A DNA stretch of 64,000 nt. Source: Methanoculleus taiwanensis (GTDB lineage Archaea; Halobacteriota; Methanomicrobia; Methanomicrobiales; Methanoculleaceae). Each line of letters opens with the position of its first letter. The stretch's first letter is position 1. A program made the position numbers and the translations under genes. The stretch is taken from assembly GCF_004102725.1 (NCBI RefSeq), contig NZ_LHQS01000001.1, positions 1 to 64,000 of the forward strand, in the 5' to 3' direction. A model generated the notes under the pieces. That model made no database searches. It saw only the letters and a list, made by a program, of their open reading frames with translations, and had not been told where the DNA came from. Shown here piece by piece: positions 1 through 8,421 of this stretch.

Positions 1-78
1 AGGGTTGCGTCCTGCGCACCCTCGCATGCGGCAACGAAACCAACCGCCCCTGACTGCATTCCCGCCGTGCTGCACGAA

Positions 79-270
79 TCACGGAGATTCGTCGGCACAA
101 CGAGAACTTGTGCAGGAAACTATGTTGGCTTTTCCAGCATATAAACCTTGTTCCCGCATCAGATCCGAGCACACCGGGCTCGCACCCTCATAGTTGCGCA
201 CCTGGCGGCACACCGGACAGACCACCCCGAAGGGCTGCACGACCGGGCGCCATACCAACGCAGCCTCCAT
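79..270 (-). CDS. possible small zinc-ribbon protein
   Basis: A 63-residue frame with a CPVC motif near residue 18 followed by a second Cys near residue 33 and further Cys residues near the C-terminus, the spacing expected of a small metal-binding ribbon. I recognise no family. There is no obvious ribosome-binding site, and a TATA-like stretch lies inside the frame near 140-147, which weakens the case. It may be chance in high-GC DNA. Confidence 0.28.
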   Translation of the reverse strand: MEAALVWRPVVQPFGVVCPVCRQVRNYEGASPVCSDLMREQGLYAGKANIVSCTSSRCADESP

Positions 271-299
271 ATGTTATCACTAACAGGACTTAAACCTTC

Positions 300-866
300 C
301 GCCTGATGGCAGATCAGACGCTGCCGGCGCTGATATGCCCCGGTGGAGGATTAAGGCGCCCCATAGCCTCAAAACAGCAATGAGCGCCGGTATACGCTTC
401 TGATTCGACCGGAACAACCGGTATCCAGGAACAATACATCACCTCACCACGATGAGGCAATGCACGCAGAATCTCCACAACCCAGGCAAGGCATATATAC
501 TCCGAACAGGATGGATACCCCTTCCAGGGCTCCGTTCACGCAGCAACCCCTGCAAAAATGTTCCGGAGTACGGCGCAGGGGACACTTTTCCCCATACAGG
601 GACACACCCCTGTGCGCGCAGATGGATGCAAAAAGTCCCGGTATCCTGCCGCAGGAGAGACGGAGAGGTCGCGATGCCCGCATCCAGACGGCATCCCCGG
701 AACCGTCACGCACAGAACGCGCACAGCGATCGATCGAAAAACCCGGATTTCACCCTCCGCACGACCGGGGGCGCGCACGATGCCGGAGAGCGAACCCCCC
801 ATACGACGGCGATACGGGGGAGGTGCGCACCCCCGCACGGGTCACCGGAGAGACCCGTCCCCCCGG
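300..866. other. 567-base stretch without a convincing gene
   Basis: Open frames exist on both strands, but all are rich in Arg, Pro and Gly and look like high-GC noise. A TATA-like run near 490-498 (ggcatatatactcc) could be a promoter in either direction, but nothing downstream reads as a protein. I see no repeat array or tRNA. Confidence 0.4.
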
Positions 867-1703
867 TCACCCTTCCTTTGTCCACCAGACCGCCGCGGTC
901 GGCCGGACCGACCGTTCGACGTACCTGCCCGAAGCGTCCCTGCGGAGCACCCGGGTGAAGTACTCGACGACCGGCGAAGGGTCTTCCAGGTCGGGGCTAT
1001 GCATCGTCACCCAGTTCTGGACGGCCTCGTCGACCGAGTCGTAGACCGCATCCCAGGCGGCATGGTAGATCCGGACGTTCGGGTAAATCCCGGCGTCGTG
1101 GAGGATGTTGACGGGATAGATATAGTCCGGATACCCCTTCTGCAGGGAGACCTCTTCCCCGAAGACCGCCCGGTACAGCACCATCTCGTCACGGCTCCGC
1201 CACTCCCCCGCATGCCAGAAGAGGTAGACCGAACGGGTAGCGGCGGCGTCGAGTTTCCCGAGAGCGGCGGCGAGATCGTAGAACCCGAGCGAGAACGCCG
1301 CGATAACCACATCGTGCGGTTCGATATCCCGGCCTACCACGGTATCCTCGAAGCGCATCCGGACGCAGGAGTAGTTGGTGCGCTTCGCCGCCGCCATCCG
1401 CTCTTCAAGGAGAGCGAGCATCCCACCCGACGGGTCGAGTGCGGTCACGTGCGCGGCGGTATGCGCGATCGGGACAGCAAGCCTCCCCGTCCCCGCCCCC
1501 ACGTCAAGCACGGTGTCGCCCGCCGCGAGATCGATGAACCTGAGTTCCTGCTCCGTCGCGTCCTTTTCGTCGCGGGTGGCGCGGTGGTAGGCGGCGGCGC
1601 GTTTATCCCAGACGGCGGCGGGGTCGCGGTCTTTCTCGGCCCGCCCCGGCGAACTTGCGTGGATCGCTTTCCAGAGCTCGTTCCAGTCGATAATCCGGTG
1701 CAT
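867..1703 (-). CDS. class I SAM-dependent methyltransferase
   Basis: A 278-residue protein with the Rossmann SAM-binding motif I (VLDVGAGTGRLAVPIA, about residues 65-80) and an acidic motif II residue in ALDPSGGML. The C-terminal half carries an aromatic-rich region (LFWHAGEW) seen in standalone small-molecule methyltransferases. The ATG at 1703 is preceded by a GGAGAGG ribosome-binding site; a longer start 39 bases upstream has no such support. The substrate cannot be told. It is the downstream neighbour of an uncharacterised small beta-rich protein, 58 bases away, with which it may be co-transcribed. Confidence 0.8.
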   Translation of the reverse strand: MHRIIDWNELWKAIHASSPGRAEKDRDPAAVWDKRAAAYHRATRDEKDATEQELRFIDLAAGDTVLDVGAGTGRLAVPIAHTAAHVTALDPSGGMLALLEERMAAAKRTNYSCVRMRFEDTVVGRDIEPHDVVIAAFSLGFYDLAAALGKLDAAATRSVYLFWHAGEWRSRDEMVLYRAVFGEEVSLQKGYPDYIYPVNILHDAGIYPNVRIYHAAWDAVYDSVDEAVQNWVTMHSPDLEDPSPVVEYFTRVLRRDASGRYVERSVRPTAAVWWTKEG

Positions 1704-1761
1704 GTACCTCTCCTCTCCCCGAAGAAGGATAAGCGCTTGCAAACGGGATGCCCGACAGCCT

Positions 1762-2244
1762 CTACCCGGGCAGCTGCTTCGTCAGGTGTATCGTCATCGT
1801 CGAGTCGAGCAGGCCGTCGATCCGCTCTACGTACTCAAGGGTCATCGCACCGGGACGCACCACACGGATGGTAAAATCTTCCCGAAACGGCTTACCGCCC
1901 TTCAGTCCGTCATACCTCCCGTGCAGGGTTGTTTCATCGGACCAGCAGGCGGTATGATCGTGCGTCTCCGCCATATTGGTGAGGCTGTAGATATGCAGCG
2001 TACCGGTCTCGGTGTCGATGCCGAAGAGGCTGTCGAGCGCGTAGTCGCCGAACCCCTCGATGACCGACTCCATCGATACCCGCACTCCCCATCCTCCCGC
2101 GGCCGTGACAAAACGCCACCGTCCGGCGACCTTCATCGTATCGCCGCCAGCCTTCAGCACTCCTTCACCGTGCCAGTCACCAAGAAAGACCCACAGCCGC
2201 TCAATCTCTGCCGGAATTGGATACAGTTCACGTATTGTCGGCAT
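1762..2244 (-). CDS. uncharacterised beta-rich protein, DUF1579/lipocalin-like
   Basis: A 160-residue cytoplasmic protein without signal peptide or membrane segment. The sequence alternates short beta strands around WxFLGDWHGEGV near the N-terminus and LEYVERIDG near the C-terminus. The early FLGxWxGxG pattern resembles DUF1579 and nitrobindin-like barrels, which bind small hydrophobic ligands or haem. The similarity is by eye only. The gene reads in the same direction as the downstream methyltransferase. Confidence 0.6.
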   Translation of the reverse strand: MPTIRELYPIPAEIERLWVFLGDWHGEGVLKAGGDTMKVAGRWRFVTAAGGWGVRVSMESVIEGFGDYALDSLFGIDTETGTLHIYSLTNMAETHDHTACWSDETTLHGRYDGLKGGKPFREDFTIRVVRPGAMTLEYVERIDGLLDSTMTIHLTKQLPG

Positions 2245-2451
2245 TTGATCTCCCCCATTCTCCCTTCGTGACCCTTCTGCACTATTAAGTCATGGATACC
2301 ATACCGGAGAACGAACAGGAGGATTCCGATCAGGGAAACAGGCCGGAAGGCGTCATACGAAGACGCGTAACGTATACTTCCGCCCTCTCCGCACCACCCG
2401 TGCCAACGATTATATCCCTGGCGATCACCTTCCCCGTCTGAGGGAGGTGCC

Positions 2452-3075
2452 ATGGCAGAAGAACCGGCCGGCCTGATCCGCCTGAAAAAGGCCGATATCG
2501 GCCCTGCGACCGAGGTGCTCGCCCGTGCGTTCGAGCGGGACCCCAAAATGGAGTACTTCACGTCCGATACCGGAGATCATCGTGCACTTACACGCCAGAT
2601 TCTCAGGTTCGAGCTTGCGTACGGGATTCTGTACGGGGAGGTCTACGCACCATCGCCCGCGATGGAGGGCGTGGCTGTCTGGCTCCCCTCGAAGAAGGCC
2701 GAGATCTCGTTCTGGAGGGCGGTCCGTGCCGGTGCGCTCTCCCTTCGCCGGCACGTCGGCGGAGACGTCATGAAACGGATCCTCGCATTCTCGGAGTACA
2801 TCGACGCGCTCCACCGGGAGCACCTGCCGGACGCGCACTGGTATCTCTTCTTTATCGGGGTGGATCCTGACCACCAGGGAAAGGGGATAGCAAGCCGCCT
2901 CATCCGGCCGATGCTCGCACGGTTCGACCGGGAAGGGGTCTCCTGCTACCTCGTCACGCAGAACGAGCAGAACGTGCCCCTGTACGAGCACTACGGCTTT
3001 GGCGTGATCAGTCGCAGCACCATTCCCGGGTGCGACGTCGGGCACGTCGAGATGCTCCGCAAGGCGGGGCAGTAA
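2452..3075 (+). CDS. GNAT family N-acetyltransferase
   Basis: A 207-residue protein with the GNAT fold. The acetyl-CoA pyrophosphate-binding loop is visible as GVDPDHQGKGIASRLI at about residues 137-152, followed by the NVPLYEHYGF motif B at about residues 176-185. The N-terminal half is the diverged helical segment typical of family members with unknown substrates. The ATG follows a GGGAGGTG ribosome-binding site with good spacing. A second, unrelated GNAT gene follows 47 bases downstream on the same strand but has its own TATA element, so co-transcription is uncertain. Confidence 0.88.
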   Translation: MAEEPAGLIRLKKADIGPATEVLARAFERDPKMEYFTSDTGDHRALTRQILRFELAYGILYGEVYAPSPAMEGVAVWLPSKKAEISFWRAVRAGALSLRRHVGGDVMKRILAFSEYIDALHREHLPDAHWYLFFIGVDPDHQGKGIASRLIRPMLARFDREGVSCYLVTQNEQNVPLYEHYGFGVISRSTIPGCDVGHVEMLRKAGQ

Positions 3076-3122
3076 CCCGCCTCACTCTTATAGCACCGGA
3101 GCGGATCTGAGTATACCTGACC

Positions 3123-3689
3123 ATGCAGCTCATCACCCCGAGTTCCGTGCTCCGCACCTGGACGCCCGGAGACACCGGGTCGCTGGTGCGGCACGCGAAC
3201 AATCCCCGGATCGCGGCTATGATGCGCGACGGATTCCCGTTCCCCTATACGCCGGCGGATGCACGCCTTTTCATCCGTAAGGCTATGGACACCTCTTCCC
3301 GCCTGTTCCTTGCGATCGAGGTCGGCGGCGAGGCGGTGGGTGGCATCGGCATCCAGCCCGGGGACGATATCAGGCACCGGACGGCCGAACTCGGCTACTG
3401 GCTCGCCGAACAGTACTGGGGGCGGGGCATCGTCACCGACGCGGTGCGCTCGCTCGTGCCGGTCGCTTTCGAACGGTTCGCTATCGTCCGGCTTGAGGCG
3501 GGCATCTTCTCGAACAAACCCGCATCGATGCGCGTCCTCGAAAAGTGCGGCTTTACCCGTGAGGCAGTTCACAAAAAAGCCATCACGAAGCACGGCGTCG
3601 TCCTCGACGAGGTGGTGTACGTGCATTTCAGAGATGGCACCGGGTCCGGGGGCAGGTCTCCCCACACGAGCACCGACACGCTTCTCTAA
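3123..3689 (+). CDS. RimJ/RimL-type GNAT acetyltransferase
   Basis: A 188-residue protein of the Acetyltransf_3 subgroup, which acetylates N-terminal amines of proteins or aminoglycoside-like and amino-acid substrates. Visible motifs are ELGYWLAEQYWGRGIVTDAV (about residues 80-99, acyl-CoA loop) and NxASMRVLEKCGF (about residues 129-142). A TATA element (cttatag, near 3087) sits roughly 30 bases before the ATG and no ribosome-binding site is seen, so the message is probably leaderless. The substrate is not predictable. Confidence 0.88.
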   Translation: MQLITPSSVLRTWTPGDTGSLVRHANNPRIAAMMRDGFPFPYTPADARLFIRKAMDTSSRLFLAIEVGGEAVGGIGIQPGDDIRHRTAELGYWLAEQYWGRGIVTDAVRSLVPVAFERFAIVRLEAGIFSNKPASMRVLEKCGFTREAVHKKAITKHGVVLDEVVYVHFRDGTGSGGRSPHTSTDTLL

Positions 3690-3784
3690 AGGCATACTGC
3701 GCCATTCCATCCGGCTTCAAAGATCCTTCTGGCAGAATAACGGAAATGAGCAGCCCGGATCTATTCTTCCCTTTTGTCCGGGCA

Positions 3785-5704
3785 TCACCCAGTCACCCGC
3801 AGGACAACGACCGTGATATCGTCCGACTGCAGATCGTCCCCGGCGAACGCCGCGACGGCGTCCCGGATCGCGTCCGCGACTGCACCGGCAGGAAGGGCGG
3901 CAGCATCCTCAACAACGGCGCGGAGCCGCTCTTCGCCGAACATACCGCCGCTCCCGCTCTCCGCCTCAGTCACGCCGTCGGTGTAGAGGACGAGCAGATC
4001 GCCGGGCAGCAACGGGATCGTGACCTCGCCGTACTCCATACCTTCGAGGAACCCGATCACCGGCCCGGTCGGCTCGAGACACTCGACCGTACCGTCCGCC
4101 CGCCGGAGGAGCGGCGGATTGTGGCCGGCGTTGACGTAGGTGAGGGTGCGTGCCTGCTCGTCGACGACCGCGTAGAAGAGGGTGACGAAGCTGACGGAGC
4201 CCGCATCCTCGATGACGGTATCGTTCGCCCGGCGGATGGTCTCCGCAGGCATCCGGCACCAGCGGGCGACGGTGCGGACGGCCGTCCGGGAGAGCGCCAT
4301 GTAGAGCGCGGCCGGCACGCCCTTCCCGGCCACATCGGCGATGGCGACGGCATACCTTCCGTCACCCTGGCCGAAGAAGTCGTAGAAGTCTCCCCCGACC
4401 TCCCTGGCCGGGAGAGTGAACGCGGCTATGTCGCACCCCCGGGGCTGCGGGATGCCGCGGGGCAGAAACGCAGTCTGAATGCCGGCGGCAATCCGGATCT
4501 CCGACTCTTTCCGCTCTATCTCCTCGCTGTACTCCCTTATCCGCTGCACCATCCGGTTGATGCTCCCTCCGAGCCGTACGAACTCGGTCGTGTTCAGCCC
4601 CCGGACGGTGTGGTCGAGGTCACCGCCGGCGATACGGTCGGCATCATCGATGACCGCCCCAACGGCGGCACCGACGGATCGGGAGAGCCATGCGGCGAGA
4701 CCGAGTCCGAGCAGGGCGGCGGCAAGTCCGATCGCCAGGTACACGATCAGCAGGTGCTCGCCGACGGCATCGACCCGGGAACGGTCGAAGATCAGTTCCA
4801 GCACCACGCTGCCGTCGGTCACCGTGGCCGGGTCGCGGAGGTCGACGAAGACCAGACGGGTCGTCGTCCGGCCGGCGGGATCCTCGATCGTTGCCGAGGT
4901 GCGGTTTGCAAGAACGTCCATGACATCGGCACCCGCAACTTTCCCAGCGGTGTCGCCGGCGACGACGTTGCCGTAGACATCGATGATCCTGACGGCGGCG
5001 AGATCGGGGTTGTTCTCAAGCAGGATCCGGACGGTATCGGCATACGAGAGGCGCGACCGGACGAGCCCGAACTCGGTCGTGTCAATCCCGAGTTCAAGGA
5101 CGTAGCGGTGGTCGCTGGTAGGGAGGTAGGCGAACTTCCGCAGTCGCCCGGAGACGTTCAGGTCGTTTCGGTTCTCGATCGAGCGAACGACGCGATCGGC
5201 GGCGAAGGCGTCTCCCTCACGGATGGCGGTCAGGCGGGTGTAGAATGCGGGAAACTGGCGGAAATCGACTCCCAGAACGTCCGGGACGGTCGAGAAACGG
5301 ATGACCCCGTCGGCGTCGATGATATAGAGGTCGAGGTCGCCCGGGAATCCGGGGGCGAGGCGATCTCTCAGGGCGACGAGATCGATCGCGGACGGATCGT
5401 CGCCCGCCGCATCGTAGGCACCGGAGAACTCCTCGAGCCCCTCCTCCATGCGGGGATTAAGGTCGTCGTCGACGAGACTGAGACCCTTATCGACGAGACA
5501 GACGGATCCGATCCCATTCTGCTCGGTGTACTCCCGGAGGGCGTCGTACTGCCGGAAGGCGTCGCCGCTCGCCTGCAGGTAGGAGACCGCCAGCACCAGG
5601 CCGACGACGACGACGACGATGAGGGCAACGAAGACTGCAAGAACGGTTCGGATCGAGCGAGCGGGCGTCTCCCCCTCTCCGCTCCGGCGGCTTGCAGATC
5701 CCAT
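3785..5704 (-). CDS. membrane sensor with HAMP and SpoIIE-type PP2C phosphatase
   Basis: A 639-residue RsbU/SpoIIE-like serine phosphatase. A basic N-terminus leads into a transmembrane helix (about 20-45), then an extracytoplasmic domain of about 270 residues of Cache-like character, a second membrane helix (about 318-341), a HAMP linker with a short coiled coil, and a C-terminal PP2C-SpoIIE domain. The phosphatase metal motifs are intact: REVGGDFYDFF and ADVAGKGVPAALYMA, then YVNAGHNPPLL and LYTDGVTEAES. Family members dephosphorylate STAS-domain partners, and the gene just upstream, 17 bases away, encodes one. The pair therefore looks like a stimulus-controlled partner switch. No RsbW-like kinase is encoded nearby. 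Confidence 0.9.
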   Translation of the reverse strand: MGSASRRSGEGETPARSIRTVLAVFVALIVVVVVGLVLAVSYLQASGDAFRQYDALREYTEQNGIGSVCLVDKGLSLVDDDLNPRMEEGLEEFSGAYDAAGDDPSAIDLVALRDRLAPGFPGDLDLYIIDADGVIRFSTVPDVLGVDFRQFPAFYTRLTAIREGDAFAADRVVRSIENRNDLNVSGRLRKFAYLPTSDHRYVLELGIDTTEFGLVRSRLSYADTVRILLENNPDLAAVRIIDVYGNVVAGDTAGKVAGADVMDVLANRTSATIEDPAGRTTTRLVFVDLRDPATVTDGSVVLELIFDRSRVDAVGEHLLIVYLAIGLAAALLGLGLAAWLSRSVGAAVGAVIDDADRIAGGDLDHTVRGLNTTEFVRLGGSINRMVQRIREYSEEIERKESEIRIAAGIQTAFLPRGIPQPRGCDIAAFTLPAREVGGDFYDFFGQGDGRYAVAIADVAGKGVPAALYMALSRTAVRTVARWCRMPAETIRRANDTVIEDAGSVSFVTLFYAVVDEQARTLTYVNAGHNPPLLRRADGTVECLEPTGPVIGFLEGMEYGEVTIPLLPGDLLVLYTDGVTEAESGSGGMFGEERLRAVVEDAAALPAGAVADAIRDAVAAFAGDDLQSDDITVVVLRVTG

Positions 5705-5721
5705 CGCTCCTCAGCGGGTGC

Positions 5722-7014
5722 CTACACCCGCTCGATCCGGGTGACCGGCGCAATCCCGACCGTGGCGCTCCGGAGCTTCGTGATCGGGAGGAGGTGATGG
5801 AGTGCCGAAAACTCCCCCTCCTTGAGCGCTGTCACGACCCCTTCTTCAAGAACGCCCGGTTCCACGAAGGGAACACGGGTATACACCGCTCCGCTCGCGT
5901 AGATGAAGAGGGATGAAGCCGGAGCACCGGGACGGGTGTAGAAGAGCGCTTCGAGCACGGCGGGATCGAACACCGATTCCGCCCGTGCCCGGTCGATGAC
6001 GTAGCCGAACGCGATAAGCGTCTCGCCGTCGTACCGCGGCTCGATATCGGTGGCGATGACCCTTTCGGCTGCGAGAGCGCCGGGCCGCATCCCGAAGTAC
6101 ATCGAGTGCGGCTGTGCTTTCCCTGCATCTCCCGAGGCACGGTGCGCCTCCAGCAGCGAGGATCTGATATCCGCACTGCAGACACCCCGGGCGGCGCCCC
6201 GGAGCAGGAATGAAAAGATGCCGGTGTAACCCGGGTCGGTCTCGCTCAGGTGACCGGCGATCTTTTCGGCGATCTCCTGCAGCGCGATCCCATCGGGTCC
6301 GTCCGCCGCGAGGGTGAGCTGTGCGGAGAAACGGCCGTCGATACCGGCACGGAACGCGCTCGCCAGTGTGATATGCCCGGCCTCGAGGTGTTCGGGCAGG
6401 ATATAGTCGGGCGTGAGGTTTCCGTCCGCCGGCATGGTGTAGGCGGTGCCACCGATGCAGAGCATCTCCCCGACGAGCGGGGCAGCCGCTTCCATATCCG
6501 GTGCGGCCGCTCCGACGCCGACCATATAGCCCCCGACGGGCACCGGGACGGCGGTGATCTCCTGCTCGGAGAACGGTCCGGCATAGACCGCCCGGAGGCT
6601 GCCCGCGTAGCGCAGGATCGCACCCGCGCCGCCGAGGTCGGTGAAGACGCCGCTTGCCTCCTCCGCACCGGCCCCGGTCGGCTGGAGATCCGCGAGTGCA
6701 GCAGCGAGATCGGGGTACTCCTCGATGACCCGCAGGAATCCGCCCATCGCGAAGATCTTGTGGACGTACTCGCCGACACCGGCGACGGCGACCCGCCCGT
6801 TCCGCTCCTTCATGGTGATGTAGAGCGACTGGAAGAACCGCAGCCCCGCCGAGCTCATGAAGTCCACGCCGCTCATGTCGATGACAACCGCCCGATCGCC
6901 CTCGTGCAGGGAAGAGCGGAGAAGATCGTCCGCTTTCTCTGCTCCGAACCCGTCCAGCCTCCCGAACGCCGACAGTACTATGACATTTCCCTCTCGCGTC
7001 ACCGTGCAGTCCAT
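5722..7014 (-). CDS. STAS-domain protein with long C-terminal extension
   Basis: About 430 residues. Residues 1-110 form a STAS (anti-sigma-factor-antagonist-like) domain. The segment DMSGVDFMSSAGL aligns with the phosphorylation loop of Bacillus SpoIIAA, keeping a Ser (about residue 55) at the phosphoacceptor position. The remaining 300 residues are soluble alternating helix and strand that I cannot assign. A TATA-like element near 7053-7062 would place transcription start near 7030, favouring the ATG at 7014 over one at 7035. The gene is followed after 17 bases by a SpoIIE-type phosphatase, so the two are almost certainly an operon and an enzyme-substrate pair. Archaea lack sigma factors, so the downstream target is unknown. 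Confidence 0.8.
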   Translation of the reverse strand: MDCTVTREGNVIVLSAFGRLDGFGAEKADDLLRSSLHEGDRAVVIDMSGVDFMSSAGLRFFQSLYITMKERNGRVAVAGVGEYVHKIFAMGGFLRVIEEYPDLAAALADLQPTGAGAEEASGVFTDLGGAGAILRYAGSLRAVYAGPFSEQEITAVPVPVGGYMVGVGAAAPDMEAAAPLVGEMLCIGGTAYTMPADGNLTPDYILPEHLEAGHITLASAFRAGIDGRFSAQLTLAADGPDGIALQEIAEKIAGHLSETDPGYTGIFSFLLRGAARGVCSADIRSSLLEAHRASGDAGKAQPHSMYFGMRPGALAAERVIATDIEPRYDGETLIAFGYVIDRARAESVFDPAVLEALFYTRPGAPASSLFIYASGAVYTRVPFVEPGVLEEGVVTALKEGEFSALHHLLPITKLRSATVGIAPVTRIERV

Positions 7015-7278
7015 GAAATCACAATGATGCATCAACCGGACGTAAGAAAAGGATTATTATTCTCTTCCGGCGGGATCGTGTAGCAGTTTGTGGATATCGG
7101 GGCAGGTCTCCGGCGGGAGCGGGAAACTACGGGACATAGCGGTTATCTGCCCTGACCGTCGGCGTTCGTGCCGATTAAAAAGTGCTCCGGGCTCAATGCA
7201 GAACCCCATATCCCGGCATCGCCAGAGCCCTATGCCGGTGTCAAACCATCAGGTATCTTTTGACATGCTGCCGGACGG

Positions 7279-7692
7279 TTATCGGGCGCTCTCGTCCTCC
7301 TGCATCATCCCGAAGGTGTTGCCCTCGGTATCGGTGCAGTACGCGAGCCAGCCGATGCCCGAGACCGCCATCCTGGGGACGGCGATCTTTCCGCCGGCTT
7401 TCTGCACTCTGGCGAGGGAGGCGTCAAGGTCAGCAACGCCGAGCGTGCAGATGTAGGCGTTCACGGCCTGCCCCCCGGCAGGCGCCGGACGACCCCGGCG
7501 GAACATGAGCCCGCCGTTGATTCCGGGCTCTCCTTCAGGCCCGGTCATGACCGTCCAGTACCGGTTCTCATCTTCCATCTCCACACCGGGCAGGCGATAC
7601 TCCTCGATCTTCCAGCCGAATACATCGCCGTAAAACCGCGCCGCCCGCTCCGGGTCGCCTGCGTGTATCTCAAAATGGATTACCCGGTTCAT
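7279..7692 (-). CDS. VOC (glyoxalase/dioxygenase superfamily) protein
   Basis: A 137-residue protein built from two beta-alpha-beta-beta-beta repeats. It starts MNRVIHFEIHAGDPERAARF, with VFGWKIEEY after it, and ends in DTEGNTFGMMQED. His7 of VIHFEIHA and the Glu/Asp of the C-terminal repeat are candidate metal ligands. This subgroup (MNRVVHFEI start) is common as standalone enzymes of unknown substrate. The ATG at 7692 follows GGAGGAACA, which fixes the start; the open frame extends upstream but only with Arg/Pro-rich noise. A convergent or divergent partner is not evident. Confidence 0.88.
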   Translation of the reverse strand: MNRVIHFEIHAGDPERAARFYGDVFGWKIEEYRLPGVEMEDENRYWTVMTGPEGEPGINGGLMFRRGRPAPAGGQAVNAYICTLGVADLDASLARVQKAGGKIAVPRMAVSGIGWLAYCTDTEGNTFGMMQEDESAR

Positions 7693-7799
7693 TGGATTGT
7701 TCCTCCTGACATACGCTATGATCCCCCCCACCTCGCCATAAGGTTTTGCCGGGGGTTCCGGCTGCCCGCCGCGAGGGGATGAGAGAGGGGTATTCCCTC

Positions 7800-8303
7800 T
7801 CACCCGAGCGCCGGTACGCCGTCCGCCCAGGTCTCGACCGTGGTGCGGATCGCGTCGTCCTGGTAGCTCGTGATCCGGACCGCGTTCCTGCTGAACGTGA
7901 CGTAGTAGATCTCGCCGGACGGGTCGTGGCACTTCAGCTGGCACGAGTAGGAATCGTGCTCGGCGTCACGGACGGCCTCGCCGCCCATCGCGGCCGCGAG
8001 GGTCGCATCGCCCATGATCTCGGTAGCGACGCTGCCGAATGCGACGACCGTCGGCGCCCGTGCGGAGATCGCTCCGACCCGCTTGCCGTCGTTGTCCTCG
8101 TAGTTCACCTTCGCGGTGTAGGACTCGCGGTTCCGGGTCACGCCGTCATACGTGACGCCGCTCTCGATGTAGTCCACGCACCCGAAGGGGTTGTCTGCGA
8201 GCACGCTTCCGACGATAGCGTCGAAGGTGCCGATGTCGGCGATCGGCAGGGAAAGCTCCCGGACCGCCGTTTTGGTGTTGCTCTTCTCGACAAAGTCTGC
8301 CAT
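7800..8303 (-). CDS. uncharacterised soluble protein
   Basis: A 167-residue cytoplasmic protein starting MADFVEKSNTKTAVRELSLP, without signal peptide or membrane helix. I remember similar proteins from other methanogens but no function. It contains a conserved-looking core (NPFGCVDYIESGVTY, then SYTAKVNYEDNDGK) and a Cys-containing C-terminal segment (SYSCQLKCHDPSGEIYYVTFS). The start at 8303 follows CAGGAGC. A perfect 8-base inverted repeat lies 49-67 bases upstream and overlaps the probable TATA region, suggesting repression or activation by a dimeric regulator. Confidence 0.7.
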   Translation of the reverse strand: MADFVEKSNTKTAVRELSLPIADIGTFDAIVGSVLADNPFGCVDYIESGVTYDGVTRNRESYTAKVNYEDNDGKRVGAISARAPTVVAFGSVATEIMGDATLAAAMGGEAVRDAEHDSYSCQLKCHDPSGEIYYVTFSRNAVRITSYQDDAIRTTVETWADGVPALG

Positions 8304-8351
8304 TGGTTTTGCTCCTGCCTGCCGAGTCCCGGGATGACAGACAATCACAAG

Positions 8352-8370
8352 ATATTACCCGAGGTAATAT
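8352..8370. promoter_or_regulatory. perfect inverted repeat, candidate operator
   Basis: ATATTACC at 8352-8359, three-base spacer, GGTAATAT at 8363-8370. The arms are perfectly complementary. It overlaps the AT-rich promoter region of the leftward gene starting at 8303. A similar 19-base element with the same spacing occurs at 10804-10822. Confidence 0.55.
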
Positions 8371-8421
8371 ATGCCTGCCTTGACCGGCGGGTTCGTGCGG
8401 ATGAAAACAGGGATTGCATGG

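Noticed and set aside
3746-5797. 683-codon rightward open frame opposite the SpoIIE phosphatase
   Set aside because: Composition is Asp/Gly/Val/Arg noise; the leftward frame has all PP2C motifs.
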